Assembly: GCA_029834535.1 (NCBI GenBank) | Contig: JAQMWT010000673.1 | Coordinates: 62,001 to 126,000 of the forward strand | Source of the DNA: Chrysophaeum taylorii | Lineage: Eukaryota; Sar; Pelagophyceae; Pelagomonadales; Pelagomonadaceae | Direction: 5' to 3' | DNA: 64,000 bases | Part shown: positions 1 to 9,128 of the stretch, piece after piece | How positions within the stretch are numbered: the stretch's first letter is position 1 | How the letters are laid out: each line of letters starts with the position of its first letter | The notes under the pieces: model-generated | What the model was told of the DNA's origin: nothing | The model's database searches: none | Seen by the model: only the letters and a program-made list of their open reading frames with translations | Position numbers and translations under genes: made by a program

Positions 1-665
1 TTGGCATGCGAGATTCGCTGAATTGCGGCGTCTTCCACCGGGTCTCTCGAGTAGCGACAAACCGAGGCGGCGACCGCGGGGATCGCCGCGCACGTCGCGT
101 AGGTTTGGACGGCGATCCAGGACGCGGTTGCTTCGTCGGTGCCGCAGGGTGGGTGGCGCAGGAGGTGGAGCAATAGTGCGGCCGAAACGGCGAGAAAGAG
201 GACGACTGGGCAACGGCATCGTCGGAAGTTGAGTCTGTCGATGGTGACCGAGGCGAGCGTCGCCGCCTTGTGCAGCTGGAAGGAGAGCGCGTGGCGATAG
301 AGCGAGTACCGCCGTTCGAGGATCCGGAGCGCGAAGAGCGCCGTAGCGCCGGTGGCGACCCGACACGCGAAGAGCGTACGGCATGCGAAATTTGTGGTCG
401 CGAGGGGCAACAGCGCCGCGCCTGCCGCGACGAGCGTCGCGGCCCACGCGGCAACATGCACGAGGGCTTCGATCGGCCGCTCGCACAACCACGCGCCGAG
501 CGCCGGCACGAGCGTGTATAGCGGCGGCGTCAACGGCAGCAAGTCTGGATCTGGTAGCGACGTTTCGACAGGGGCCCAGGGCTTGGCCGAATCGGCGGGG
601 GCGCGGTAATTGAGCCAGGCTGTCACATCCTGCTGGGCGAGCCTTCCTTTCTCCTCGTCACTCAT
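1..665 (-). CDS. Membrane protein, 3' end beyond the window
   Basis: A reading frame starts at the ATG at 665-663 (MSDEEKGRLAQQD...) and stays open to base 1, giving 221 residues with no stop; the C-terminus lies outside the window. The first ~50 residues are hydrophilic. Two or three hydrophobic stretches follow, around residues 55-100 (YTLVPALGAWL..., HVAAWAATLVAAGAALLPL) and 165-185 (VVLFLAVSAALLLHLL), with a third near the edge. I see no family motif. The +strand frames over the same bases are arginine-rich shadows. Function unknown; probably an integral membrane protein. Confidence 0.6.
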   Translation of the reverse strand, partial: MSDEEKGRLAQQDVTAWLNYRAPADSAKPWAPVETSLPDPDLLPLTPPLYTLVPALGAWLCERPIEALVHVAAWAATLVAAGAALLPLATTNFACRTLFACRVATGATALFALRILERRYSLYRHALSFQLHKAATLASVTIDRLNFRRCRCPVVLFLAVSAALLLHLLRHPPCGTDEATASWIAVQTYATCAAIPAVAASVCRYSRDPVEDAAIQRISHA

Positions 666-1375
666 CTTCGCAGGCCGTATCGACCCGCGTGGTGCGGCTT
701 GTCGTCGTTGTCGAGCCTCGGCGGCCCGCCCTTAAGAGGGAAATTTCGTATTCGACTACCCCAACGTGCCAGCAGGGGGGGGGTCGTTGTACGAAAAGAT
801 ATTCCTCCCCGCCGCCGAAGGTTCGCCTGCAGCGAGGCCACGCCACTTGGATGCCTCTAGACGCTCCGATCGGGCTCCTCGCGGCACAGTGTACGCCCGC
901 GAGCACCGCCCGATAATCAGCACCAACCCTCTCTTGCTAGAGAAAGAGCACCGTCGTCGCGACGTAAATGTCTGATTTTCCTTCCTCCTACTACGGCCCA
1001 CGCATGCACTTGCGATCCCTCCCTCTATAACCTCGGCGGTACACAGATCGTGGTGCTTGCCATAGAACCACCATATGGTAGTGAGTGTGGTGCTATCTGG
1101 AGCGGGGTGACCCCGCGTGCCGGGGTCGTCGGGCTTGGAGTGATTATATGCGAAATCGGTGGGAATTTACGACGTCGGGGGGAAAACGAAAATGCGCGCG
1201 GGCGCAAAAGCAGGGCGCAGACTCGGTCAACAGCAGGCGGGGGGGGGGGCGACCGAAGAAGAAGAGACGAAGGTCGCAACGTGACGTGCGGTCGCGAGAT
1301 AAGGGGGGAGTCGACCTTGCGTGCGTTATGCTTTCGTTTCGCGCGCTTCCAGAGGAGTGAAAGGTGTACCCTCAC
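666..1375. other. Intergenic region, no gene seen
   Basis: This 710-bp stretch lies between the start of the left-edge membrane protein and the stop of the RING-H2 gene, so it should hold the promoter of the former and the 3' region of the latter. Short open frames here are arginine/proline-rich and have no recognisable motif. Confidence 0.5.
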
Positions 1376-2267
1376 TTACTTGGCGGAGGCGGCCTTGTCG
1401 TCGTCGTCTGCGCGGGGTGCGACGTCCTTGCCGCAGAGAGGACACATGCGGTTGAGGAGAAGCCATTGCTCGATACCTTTAAGACGAAGAATATTCACCA
1501 CGCGACGAGACAGAAAAGCACTCACACTCGGCGTGCTCGGCGTGTCGGCAAGGAAGGATTCGGAGCTGGTCGTCGGGCTCGAACTCTACGCGGCATATGG
1601 CACACTGTTCGCCGACGATGGCGCCGGCCGCCGCGGCTTCGGAAAAAACGCAAGTCGGAAGATCGTCGATGGCCGACTTTGAGGTGCCCTTTGAGACCTT
1701 GCCAATGTTCTCGCCGAGCTGCGTGAGTTCGTCGAAGGTCATCTGCGAAGGGCTAACGTTCCGGGGGAGAGTGCCCGTCGGAACATCGCGACCTCCGTTG
1801 AGGGCGAGAAACAATGCCCTGTCGTCTTCCTCCTGCTGTAGCCGCCACGCGAGCGCGAAACTCTCGTCGATCTCTTCCTCCTCCTCCTCCTCCTCCTCCT
1901 CGTCGCGCGGGCCCTCGACTTGAGCAGCCTCGAGCTCCGCGAGCCGCGCGGCTCCCTCGCGTTGCGCCGTCATGTACTCCTCTTCTTCGCACTGGAGGGC
2001 CAACGCGAGCCGTAGCGACTCGCGCTCGCCCGAGTCCATCTCCTCCGTCTGCGCCGGCGCGCTTGCCCGCACGGGTGTCGGCACCTCCGACGCCGGCGTC
2101 GCGAACACCAGGCGCGTCGCCTCCGGGACCTCCCGTCGAGGACTCAGCCCCCCACCTTCTCGGATAGCTGGCGTCGACAACGCCTCCATCTCCCCGCCCT
2201 TCGACCGCGAGCTCGCCACCGCGTTCTCGTCGGACTCGGTCTTGGCGCGCGACACCTGCGACGCCAT
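1376..2267 (-). CDS. RING-H2 zinc-finger protein, probable E3 ubiquitin ligase (2 exons)
   Basis: CDS complement(join(1376..1476,1526..2267)), 280 residues. Exon 1 encodes an acidic, disordered protein with a long glutamate run (about residues 120-135) and the first part of a RING at 222 (CAICRVEF...CRHAEHAE). Unspliced, the frame runs into stops. Removing a 49-nt GT-AG intron (1477-1525) restores C248-IEQW and then CPLCGKDV at 259, completing a canonical C3-H2-C3 RING-H2 (C-x2-C, C-x-H-x2-H-x2-C, C-x2-C). RING-H2 domains recruit E2 enzymes for ubiquitin transfer; the substrate cannot be guessed. The short lysine-containing tail ends at TAA 1378-1376. The RING assignment is firm; ligase activity is inferred from the family. 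Confidence 0.85.
1877..1910. repeat. CTC trinucleotide run coding for polyglutamate
   Basis: Pure CTC repeats on the + strand, read as GAG glutamate codons in the RING-H2 gene. A coding microsatellite. Confidence 0.8.
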
Positions 2268-2886
2268 GTCGGGCGCTCGTTTTCAGCCCTAGTTTTTTGT
2301 ATCCCTGACTGATCGTCTAACCGTTGTTGTTTTGAACCGTTCAGGCCTCATCTCCCACCAAAACCTTCAAGCAAAAAAAAAACCCTCTCTTAGCAGTAGT
2401 AGTGCCAGTACACATTTAGAACGTCATCTTCAACCCTAGCGCTCTCACAACTTGTGTTACGAGGCCTGAGGCCTCCCGACTCCGAAAGGCCACGAATCGT
2501 GGACGCGTAATACTAAGTCGCGCACCAATTGCAAAACTACTTGCGGGGAATCATCGTTAATGAACTACTATCGCGCGACGTATGCATCTGCAAAAAAAAA
2601 TCCGCGTGGAGTGAGGATGTTCGTTCGTCCGTTGGTTCGTCCGTTCGTCCGTTTGTCCGTTCGTTTGTCCGTTCGTTCGTCCGTCAGCCCGTCCGTTAGT
2701 TCGTCCGTTTGTCCGTCAGCCCGTCCGTTCGTTCGTCCGTTTGTCCGTTCGTTTGTCCGTTCGTTCGTCCGTCAGCCCGTCCGTTAGTTCGTCCGTTTGT
2801 CCGTCAGCCCGTCCGTTCGTTCGTCCGTTCGTTTGTCCGTCAGCCCTTCCGTTCGTTCGTCTGGTCGGTCGTCCGCTCTGGTCGAC
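2268..2886. other. Intergenic region with minisatellite
   Basis: The gap lies upstream of the RING-H2 gene start and downstream of the nucleotidyltransferase-like gene. Its right half is the 8-mer minisatellite listed separately; the left half shows nothing coding. Confidence 0.5.
2619..2872. repeat. Minisatellite of 8-bp GTTCGTCC-type units with 88-bp higher-order period
   Basis: About 250 bp of variants of GTTCGTCC, GTTTGTCC, GTTAGTTC and CAGCCCGT. The CAGCCCGTCCGTTAG block occurs at 2685 and again at 2773, a spacing of 88 bp or eleven 8-mers, so the array has a higher-order repeat. It ends about 15 bp from the 3' end of the neighbouring gene. A shorter GTTCGTTCGTCC patch sits near 7908-7935. 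The long open frames through the array (PFVRPSVRPS-like) are repeat artefacts. Confidence 0.85.
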
Positions 2887-4920
2887 TCAGGTACTGGTGT
2901 GGCAGGGGTCAGCGCGGTTGAGGTTGTCCCAACGGAATAAAGAAGCTTCTTCGAGGCGAGGGCGCAGATGGTCCGGGAGATCGTCGATGGCGACCGCGGC
3001 GTCGCGGAAGAGGGCGATTAGGTCGACAAGCGGAGCGAGGAAAGAGGCCCACGTGGCCGCGAAGGTGGGTGGGAGTGAGTTTGTGGAGGTGCGATCGGCG
3101 AAGACGCGGAGCGCTAGGTGCTCGAGGGGGAGGAGGAGGGCGTCCGTGACGAGGGTCTGGTCGAAGAGGTCCCTGACGTCGTCGTTGTCGTCATGCCAGG
3201 CGTCGTCGTCGGCGGCTTGGTACTGGGGTGGGCGGTGCTTGGAGGAGGAGGAAAGCTTGCCCGCCGAATGGGGGGGCGCGTTTTTTTTTGCCGTGGATGG
3301 ATTCGCGACGACGAGTCCTCCAAAAGAGCGGCGGGACTTGGTGGTTTTCGGAAGGTTTTCCTTGTCGTCCGAGAGCGAGTACCGGGCAAAACGCGCGAGC
3401 TTTCGGTGGAGGATGGCGAGGGCGGTAGCCTTGAGACCCCAGGATTTGGAGGCGTGGGCGAGGAGCTTGATGCCGACGAGCTCGACGAGACGGCGGAGAC
3501 GCTTGCTGGCCTTGGCGACGCGCCAGATAAGGACGTGTTGACTACGCTTTCCGAACGTGAGGTCGCGCTGCTCGAGTATCAGCGCGTCGAGGGACTCGCA
3601 ATAGACGCGTGCCGCGGGCTTGAGGTCAGCCTGGCGCACCAAGGTGCCGGGTCTGGCCTTTTCGGCTTGACACCAAATCGCGAGGTTGACGTCGTTTCTG
3701 AGCGGAAACGAAACGTCGACGCATTCGCCCTTGGTCAAAACGCGAGCCGAGGCGACGAGGGCCGCGAGGGCCTTTTGGGCCTCGGGGGAGGCCGGCTTTA
3801 CCGCAAACCCCCGGAGCAATCTCACGAGGGAAAATGCGCAGAGGTCGTCGGGCGTGACGCACCTCGCGTCTCTGTGTTCGACGCGAGCGTTGTCCGAGAC
3901 GTAGGCGGGTCGCGGTTCGCCGTAAAACGCGAGCTCCACGCCTCCGACCGTTTGGTTGATCTCGAGGTCGCGGCGCGACACGGACTCGCACGAGAGCCCC
4001 CCCCGGATCTGCTCGAGGGCCCCGACCTCCGCGATCCGGGGGTCGGAACCGAGATCGTCGATCAGCGAGCCGGTCGCGGTCGCGATCGTCGCGCCGAGGT
4101 CTGGGGGCGGATCCCAAGGCGGCACCTCGAGGGACCGGAGGGCGCGCTTTGCGGCGGCGCGGGCGGCCGCGTGCACGGCCTCGAAATCCTCGTCGAGCCC
4201 GGGCGACCCAGCGTAATCAAACCAGACGTAAAAGTCGACGTCCGAAATGCCTCGAGGCGCGAGCGCCGACCCGAGACGGCGCACGGCGTCGCATTCGACG
4301 CGTCCCAGCACCATTTCCGCGGCGCTTTTGACCAAACTGACGACGTTCCCCCCCTTGAAAACCACGCGGACGTGGCCAGATGCCGCGAAGGGTCCGACTA
4401 TTTTGTCGTCGCGAAACGAAGCGTCGAGGGCCGCGTACGCGCTCCACACAAAGTCCAGGAACTCCCCGCGGTCCTCGAACGCCGAACTCGTCGCTTCCGT
4501 GAGAGCGCAGAACCACCGCCTCTTGAGCATCTGCCAGACGAGTCGTCGCCGGTAAGACGCGAACGATCCGTGCTCGGACGCGACCCGCGTCGCGTCCACG
4601 TAAACCCCCGCGCGTGCCAGAATCCGCGACACCTTCCCCTCCTCGAGCGCGTATGTCTCCGACACCAAAGACGCGTCGGGCACGGGCGGCACGCTCGTCC
4701 GCCGCTTCAACACGATCGTCACGCGCGGGAGCCTCTTGGACGACGACGAGGAGGACGGGGAGGACGAGGAGTCCTCCTCCAGCTGGGCGCACTCCTCGGG
4801 GGGGATATCTTCCTCCTCGACGCACCACAAGCCCGCCTCCTCGTCCACCTCGTCGAACTCGCTTTTTTCCGCCGCAGAGCTCCACCGCCATCGCCGCAAG
4901 AAGGACACCAACCGCTCCAT
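2887..4920 (-). CDS. Uncharacterised protein with nucleotidyltransferase-like KGG...SDVDF motif
   Basis: A single 677-residue frame that starts at 4920 (MERLVSFLRRW). An acidic/serine-rich N-terminus (about residues 20-60) precedes a folded region. Around residues 185-235 the sequence reads VFKGGNVVSLV and, about 30 residues later, ISDVDFYVWFDY. A glycine pair followed by an SDxDF strand resembles the hG[GS]...DxD core of the polymerase-beta-like nucleotidyltransferase superfamily (AbiEii-like and large-virus homologues use KGG...S(D)xDF). Downstream is a mostly helical region and a low-complexity serine/aspartate stretch (about 545-595). The start lies 56 bp past the stop of TOP3 on the same strand. 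The coding frame is convincing; the fold assignment is only a motif match, so activity is unknown. Confidence 0.65.
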   Translation of the reverse strand: MERLVSFLRRWRWSSAAEKSEFDEVDEEAGLWCVEEEDIPPEECAQLEEDSSSSPSSSSSSKRLPRVTIVLKRRTSVPPVPDASLVSETYALEEGKVSRILARAGVYVDATRVASEHGSFASYRRRLVWQMLKRRWFCALTEATSSAFEDRGEFLDFVWSAYAALDASFRDDKIVGPFAASGHVRVVFKGGNVVSLVKSAAEMVLGRVECDAVRRLGSALAPRGISDVDFYVWFDYAGSPGLDEDFEAVHAAARAAAKRALRSLEVPPWDPPPDLGATIATATGSLIDDLGSDPRIAEVGALEQIRGGLSCESVSRRDLEINQTVGGVELAFYGEPRPAYVSDNARVEHRDARCVTPDDLCAFSLVRLLRGFAVKPASPEAQKALAALVASARVLTKGECVDVSFPLRNDVNLAIWCQAEKARPGTLVRQADLKPAARVYCESLDALILEQRDLTFGKRSQHVLIWRVAKASKRLRRLVELVGIKLLAHASKSWGLKATALAILHRKLARFARYSLSDDKENLPKTTKSRRSFGGLVVANPSTAKKNAPPHSAGKLSSSSKHRPPQYQAADDDAWHDDNDDVRDLFDQTLVTDALLLPLEHLALRVFADRTSTNSLPPTFAATWASFLAPLVDLIALFRDAAVAIDDLPDHLRPRLEEASLFRWDNLNRADPCHTST

Positions 4921-4976
4921 AACGCCGACCCACCAACGGACAATAATGGGCTTTGTTCAAACAACCAACCTAACTG

Positions 4977-7841
4977 TCATCTGCCGGCGGCTCTCGCTCT
5001 GCCGGCAGCACGGGGCCCGGGTCCCGCGGGCCGCGGGCCGTGTCGAGGCCCGGCGGGCGGGCGGTGCGCGCATCTCCCGCCACGATTAATGCCGTTAAGC
5101 TGCGGCGGCGCGCGCTGGGTCGTCCGAGTGATGTCGAGTTCGCTCATCACCTCGGTGTCGCAGAGCACGCAGAGACGAGGGTTTAACAAGGTCCCCGGAG
5201 GGACCTTGGCGCTCTGGAGCCGGAGCTCGAGTCGGAGGCTCGGACGCGGCGATCGATCGGAGCAGCGGGCGCACTGATTCGAGTCGAGGACCTTGGCCGA
5301 GGCGACGGCGTCGGGAAACCGGATTCTCGCGCCGCACGAGGCTTCCGCGCAGTCGACGTTTAACTTGCCGTTGTTCGCCCGCACGACAAACATCGGTCGG
5401 TCGTTGCACTTGTAGCACTGGCACACGGGGATGGTCCCGCCCTTGATGCCGCTCGCGAGCGGGCACCCGTCGGCCGTGCAATCGCCGCACTTGAAGTCGC
5501 CGCCGTTGAACTTGGCGCCTCTCGGAGGCTGCCGCACGCACCGCGGGCAGATCGCGTACGATTTGTACGCCTCGTGGACCTGGATCGCGTTGAAGCCACA
5601 CAGGACGCATCGGTCGCTTCGAATTTCAAACCGCTCGGCGCGATCGGGCAAGCCGAGCGTCTCGGTACACGAGTCGCACCGGAGCGAGAATCGCCGCTTG
5701 CGGCCGGCGGCGTCGTCGCTGACCTCGCGAACATAGAGCCGCATTGTCGCGCCGCACGAGCCGCACTTAAAAGCGAATCCCGACGGGTCCGGTACATCTC
5801 CGCCGGCGTCGTTGTCGTTGTTGTCGTTGTTGTTGTTGTTCCCGTCGTCGTCGTCGTCGCTGCTGCCTCTCGGCGGTCTTCGTCGGCCCGGCGGCCGTCC
5901 TCTCGCCACCGAGCCCCCGCCGTTGGCGAAGTGCTGGTGCATGGCGGCGTCGAGCTTTGCGGCGTCGTTGGTGACGGTGTCGAAGCAGCGGCGCATGGTG
6001 ACGAGGGCGTCGCGGACGACGTCGTCCCTGCGCTTTGCGCCCGCGGCGATCTGCGCGACGTCGGCCTCGAGCTTCGCGCGGAGATCTGGGCGATTCAGGC
6101 GCTCGCCCATGGCGTCGTAGGCGTCGACGAGCGCGCGACCGAGGGGCATGGGCCGAAAGACGCCCGATCCAGCGTCTTTGGTTGCGTACTCGCGCGCGAG
6201 GACCGTCTTGATGTGGTCGGCCATGGTCGCGTCGGTACCGATCCCGTGATGATCCATTTTGGCCAAAAGGTCCGCTTCGGTGAGGCCCCGCGGCGGCTCG
6301 GTCGCCGACTGCGCGAGGTCGAGTCGCGAGACGGTGGTCTGCACGTCGAGGTCGACGCCCGCGTCGAAGCGCGGCATGTCGACCCCGTTCCACTTCTCGT
6401 AGACGTAGACGTCGAGAAAGTTGCGCTGATCTACGACCAAACCGCGCGCGTCGAAGGCCTCTTGGGAGAGGGTCGCGAGGACGTTCGTTTGGCGGCCGCG
6501 CGCGTCGCGGCTGCAGCACGCGATAAAGTGGCGCGCGATGAGCTCGTACACTTGCTCTTCCTTCCTATTCTGGAGCTCGCCTCGAGCGACGCCCTTGGTC
6601 GGGTGGACGGGAGGGTGCGCCTCGTCGTCCTTGTTCCCCTTGCGCGGCCACTCGAAGGCCGTCGGGGCGCCGGGGGGGTCGTCGAGCAACCGCGCGACGT
6701 GAGCCCCCCAGCGATGGTCGTTCCGCTGTTCGTGCAGCAGCAGCTTGAGATCGCACGAATCCTTAAAGAAGTCGGTCTCCGTCCGCGGATAGCTGACGTA
6801 GCCTCGCTGGTAGAGCGACTCCGCGACGTCCATGATCTCCGAAGACGACATCCTAAGCCACCTCGAGGCGCGCTTCTGGAGCTCGACCGTCTGGAGGGGG
6901 AGCGGCCTCGTCCGCGTCGCCGGCTTGGCGTCGACCGACTCGATCCGCAAAGCGGCCGCTTCGCGGCACAGTTCGAAGAGTACGACCGCGGGCAGGCGAT
7001 CGAAGAGCCGCTTGCGGCGCCACGTCCACCGGACCGTGATTTTTCTTTGCGCTTTTTCGCTTCCCGGTGCGCGCGGGTCGGCGGGCGTGGTCGTCTCGAG
7101 CTCTATACGCCAAAAGTCCCGCGGGACGTGCGCGTCGATCTCGTTCTGTCGTTCGACGACAAAGCCGAGCGTTGGAAACTGGCACGGACCGTACGAGACG
7201 AGGCTGTCGTTGAGCCCCGAGTAACGCCCCTGAATACGAAAGGTCTGCCACCGCGTGAAAGCGGCCCCCGCGCGCAAGTCGAGCTCGCTCCGCGCGCACA
7301 CCGCGTCGCTCTTATTCTTGTCCGGACGTCCGAGCGACCGCCACGCGCGATCGACCTCGCGCGCGTCGAGCGACGAAAATTTCGCGCGCCAGAGATCGAG
7401 CCGCGAGTTCGCCCGCGTACACACCTCGACGACTTCGAAGGCGATCGCCTCGCCTTCGAGGTCGCAGTCGAGCCACAGCACGAGCGCGCGCGCCGACCGC
7501 GCCTCCGCCAAAAGTTGCTGCTCGAGCGGCTTGCGCTCCTCGGGCACGATCCACTTGACGCGCGCGACATCCTCGCATAGCACGTCGCGCACCGAACAAT
7601 TATGCCACTTGTTGAACGGCGCCTCGAACTCGGTGCTCATCAAGTGCCCCGTCACCGAGGTCACCACCTGGAAGCACTCCTCGTTCCCGACAGGGCCCGC
7701 GCGCTCGAACTCGTACAGCCGATTGTACTGCGACGGCCCTTGCCGGCTATTCAGCCGACCCCCCGACAGCGTCTGCGCGAGCGACTTGGCCACCGACGGC
7801 TTCTCCGCGACGTGGAGCACGCGCCGCCGCCGCGGAGCCAT
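4977..7841 (-). CDS. TOP3A: DNA topoisomerase III (type IA), TOP3-alpha-like
   Basis: 954 residues from the ATG at 7841 (MAPRRRRVLHVAEKPSVAKS). The frame stays open upstream to 7949, but only through the GTTCGTTCGTCC repeat, so I chose the internal start beside the conserved motif. The TOPRIM domain shows VAEKPS and LDCDLEGEAIAFEV (the DxD and Glu that bind magnesium; the usual DREGE is DLEGE here). The catalytic tyrosine is in GYVSYPRTETDFF, and HHGIGTDATMADHIK matches the conserved type IA region. After an Asn/Asp-rich linker come at least four Cys-rich zinc modules (FKCGSCGATM, RCVLCGFN, FKCGDC, CQCYKC, QCARC). TOP3-alpha works with RecQ helicase and RMI proteins to dissolve double Holliday junctions. 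The TSVTGHL and F.KW..C motifs favour TOP3A over TOP3B. Confidence 0.93.
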   Translation of the reverse strand: MAPRRRRVLHVAEKPSVAKSLAQTLSGGRLNSRQGPSQYNRLYEFERAGPVGNEECFQVVTSVTGHLMSTEFEAPFNKWHNCSVRDVLCEDVARVKWIVPEERKPLEQQLLAEARSARALVLWLDCDLEGEAIAFEVVEVCTRANSRLDLWRAKFSSLDAREVDRAWRSLGRPDKNKSDAVCARSELDLRAGAAFTRWQTFRIQGRYSGLNDSLVSYGPCQFPTLGFVVERQNEIDAHVPRDFWRIELETTTPADPRAPGSEKAQRKITVRWTWRRKRLFDRLPAVVLFELCREAAALRIESVDAKPATRTRPLPLQTVELQKRASRWLRMSSSEIMDVAESLYQRGYVSYPRTETDFFKDSCDLKLLLHEQRNDHRWGAHVARLLDDPPGAPTAFEWPRKGNKDDEAHPPVHPTKGVARGELQNRKEEQVYELIARHFIACCSRDARGRQTNVLATLSQEAFDARGLVVDQRNFLDVYVYEKWNGVDMPRFDAGVDLDVQTTVSRLDLAQSATEPPRGLTEADLLAKMDHHGIGTDATMADHIKTVLAREYATKDAGSGVFRPMPLGRALVDAYDAMGERLNRPDLRAKLEADVAQIAAGAKRRDDVVRDALVTMRRCFDTVTNDAAKLDAAMHQHFANGGGSVARGRPPGRRRPPRGSSDDDDDGNNNNNDNNDNDAGGDVPDPSGFAFKCGSCGATMRLYVREVSDDAAGRKRRFSLRCDSCTETLGLPDRAERFEIRSDRCVLCGFNAIQVHEAYKSYAICPRCVRQPPRGAKFNGGDFKCGDCTADGCPLASGIKGGTIPVCQCYKCNDRPMFVVRANNGKLNVDCAEASCGARIRFPDAVASAKVLDSNQCARCSDRSPRPSLRLELRLQSAKVPPGTLLNPRLCVLCDTEVMSELDITRTTQRAPPQLNGINRGGRCAHRPPAGPRHGPRPAGPGPRAAGRARAAGR
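5809..5868. repeat. GTT/GTC trinucleotide run in TOP3 linker
   Basis: Near-pure trinucleotide repeat encoding the Asn/Asp-rich linker between the TOP3 core and its zinc modules. Confidence 0.7.
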
Positions 7842-8007
7842 CGCGGCTAGTTTTACATTTCTTAAACAAATACATACCCTGAACATGATGATGTCATTTT
7901 CATGAGGGTTCGTTCGTTCGTTCGTCCGTTCGTTCAAACCGATATTCAATCATGAGTTCAAGCGGGCGAAAACCAACTTGAACACACACACAGCAGCAGG
8001 GTGAATT

Positions 8008-8921
8008 ATGGTCGCCGCGACGACGAGGTTAATAATCGCGATGATGTGGTGGTGGCCGACCTATGCAGCAGCTCTGCAGTTGAGCAGCCACGAGCGACTG
8101 CGCGTACGGTGCCGCATGGGGCGGTGGGACCCGCCGCCGACGGGCGGTCGGAGCGCCGCCGAGGACCTATCGCGCGAGGCCATCGCCGCAGCGAGCGGGG
8201 CCTTCGTCGCCGACGCCCGCGCGACGGTCGTCGAGCTGCCGCGCGGCGCGACGGGCATCGAGTGGGGCACCGACCTCTCTTTCGTTGGGGTCTACGTGCG
8301 CGCCCTCGAGCCGGGCGGCGCGGCCGAGCTGTCCGGGCTCGCGAGGCCCGGCGCGCAGCTCGTCGCTATCAACGGCACGCAAGTCTTCAACGCCCGCTTC
8401 GACGAGGTGATGTCCCTTCTTGGCCGCGAAGCCCCGGTCGTCAACCTCGAGTTCTTCGACGGCACGCGCGACGACCTCTTCGCGGCGACCGGAATCTCGA
8501 CGAACGACGTCGGCGACGACCTCACCATCACCGTCAAGGATGGGGACCGCGTCGTCGCCGAGATCCCCGCGCGCAAGGGGGTTAATCTCCGGGACGCCCT
8601 GGTTGGCTACGGCCTCGACGTCTACCGCGGAACCACCAGGTGGACCAACTGTGAGGTTCACGGCCGCGCTCGCCCTCACCTATTGTTTTGGGCGCAGGTA
8701 GCGGCAAGCAGATGTGCGGGACGTGCATCGTCGACTTCGAGAAGGGGGCGGAGGTCACCAATCGCAAGTCCAACGACGAGGATGGCACTCTAAACCTTCA
8801 AAAGTGCGCCCCCTCGACTCGACTCTCGTGCGTCACGTTCGCGTATGGCGACGTCACCGTCTCCCTCCAGCCGGAGCGGTCTGGGTTCTTCGGGTCGGCA
8901 ACCTCCGGCTCGGCATGGTAG
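8008..8921 (+). CDS. PDZ domain fused to 2Fe-2S ferredoxin-like domain (2 exons)
   Basis: CDS join(8008..8650,8698..8921), 288 residues; the 47-nt intron has GTGAGG...GCAG ends. Residues 1-22 are hydrophobic and end AAALQLSS, like the signal part of a bipartite plastid leader. A PDZ-like domain occupies about 75-150 (GVYVRALEPGG, GAQLVAINGTQV). A ferredoxin fold follows from about 171 (TITVKDGDRVVAEIPARKG). Splicing joins TN to CSGKQMCGTC, giving C215-x5-C221-x2-C224 and a fourth Cys at 259 in RLSC, the four ligands of a [2Fe-2S] cluster. Without splicing the cluster is destroyed. The gene is divergent from TOP3, with 166 bp between starts. Electron-transfer partner unknown; plastid location is inferred from the leader. 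Confidence 0.82.
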
Positions 8922-9048
8922 TAGTCACCACTAACGAGACGCCACCTTGTTGCGCTCGATCGTGTCTCCCGAGCCATTGTAGAAATTGTTTCTCGATCAT
9001 CCTATTCATTCTCACGCGCCATTTCCTTTCGCAGCATCTCCGGGGGTT

Positions 9049-9117
9049 AATTAATAATAAAAGAGCCGCAGAAGAAGCCGCACTAAATTAAATCAAATCA
9101 AATTAAATTAAATTAAA
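9049..9117. repeat. AT-rich AATTAA-type run between convergent genes
   Basis: A short block of AATTAA/AAATC repeats in an otherwise GC-rich sequence, between the 3' ends of the PDZ-ferredoxin gene and the XK-related-like gene. It probably serves as 3' end or polyadenylation sequence for one or both. Confidence 0.5.
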
Positions 9118-9128
9118 CAAAGTTCTTA

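Noticed and set aside
2619-2921. + strand frames encoding VRPFVRPS-type repeats
   Set aside because: They arise from reading an 8-bp minisatellite in three frames; all frames are open for the same reason.
3118-5277. Long + strand open frame (719 codons) opposite the nucleotidyltransferase-like gene
   Set aside because: It is the antisense of a coding gene in GC-rich DNA, where third-position G/C removes stops. Its protein is Arg/Gly/Val/His-rich with no motifs.
5574-7580. Long + strand open frame (668 codons) antisense to TOP3
   Set aside because: The minus strand carries every topoisomerase motif here; the + frame is compositionally random.
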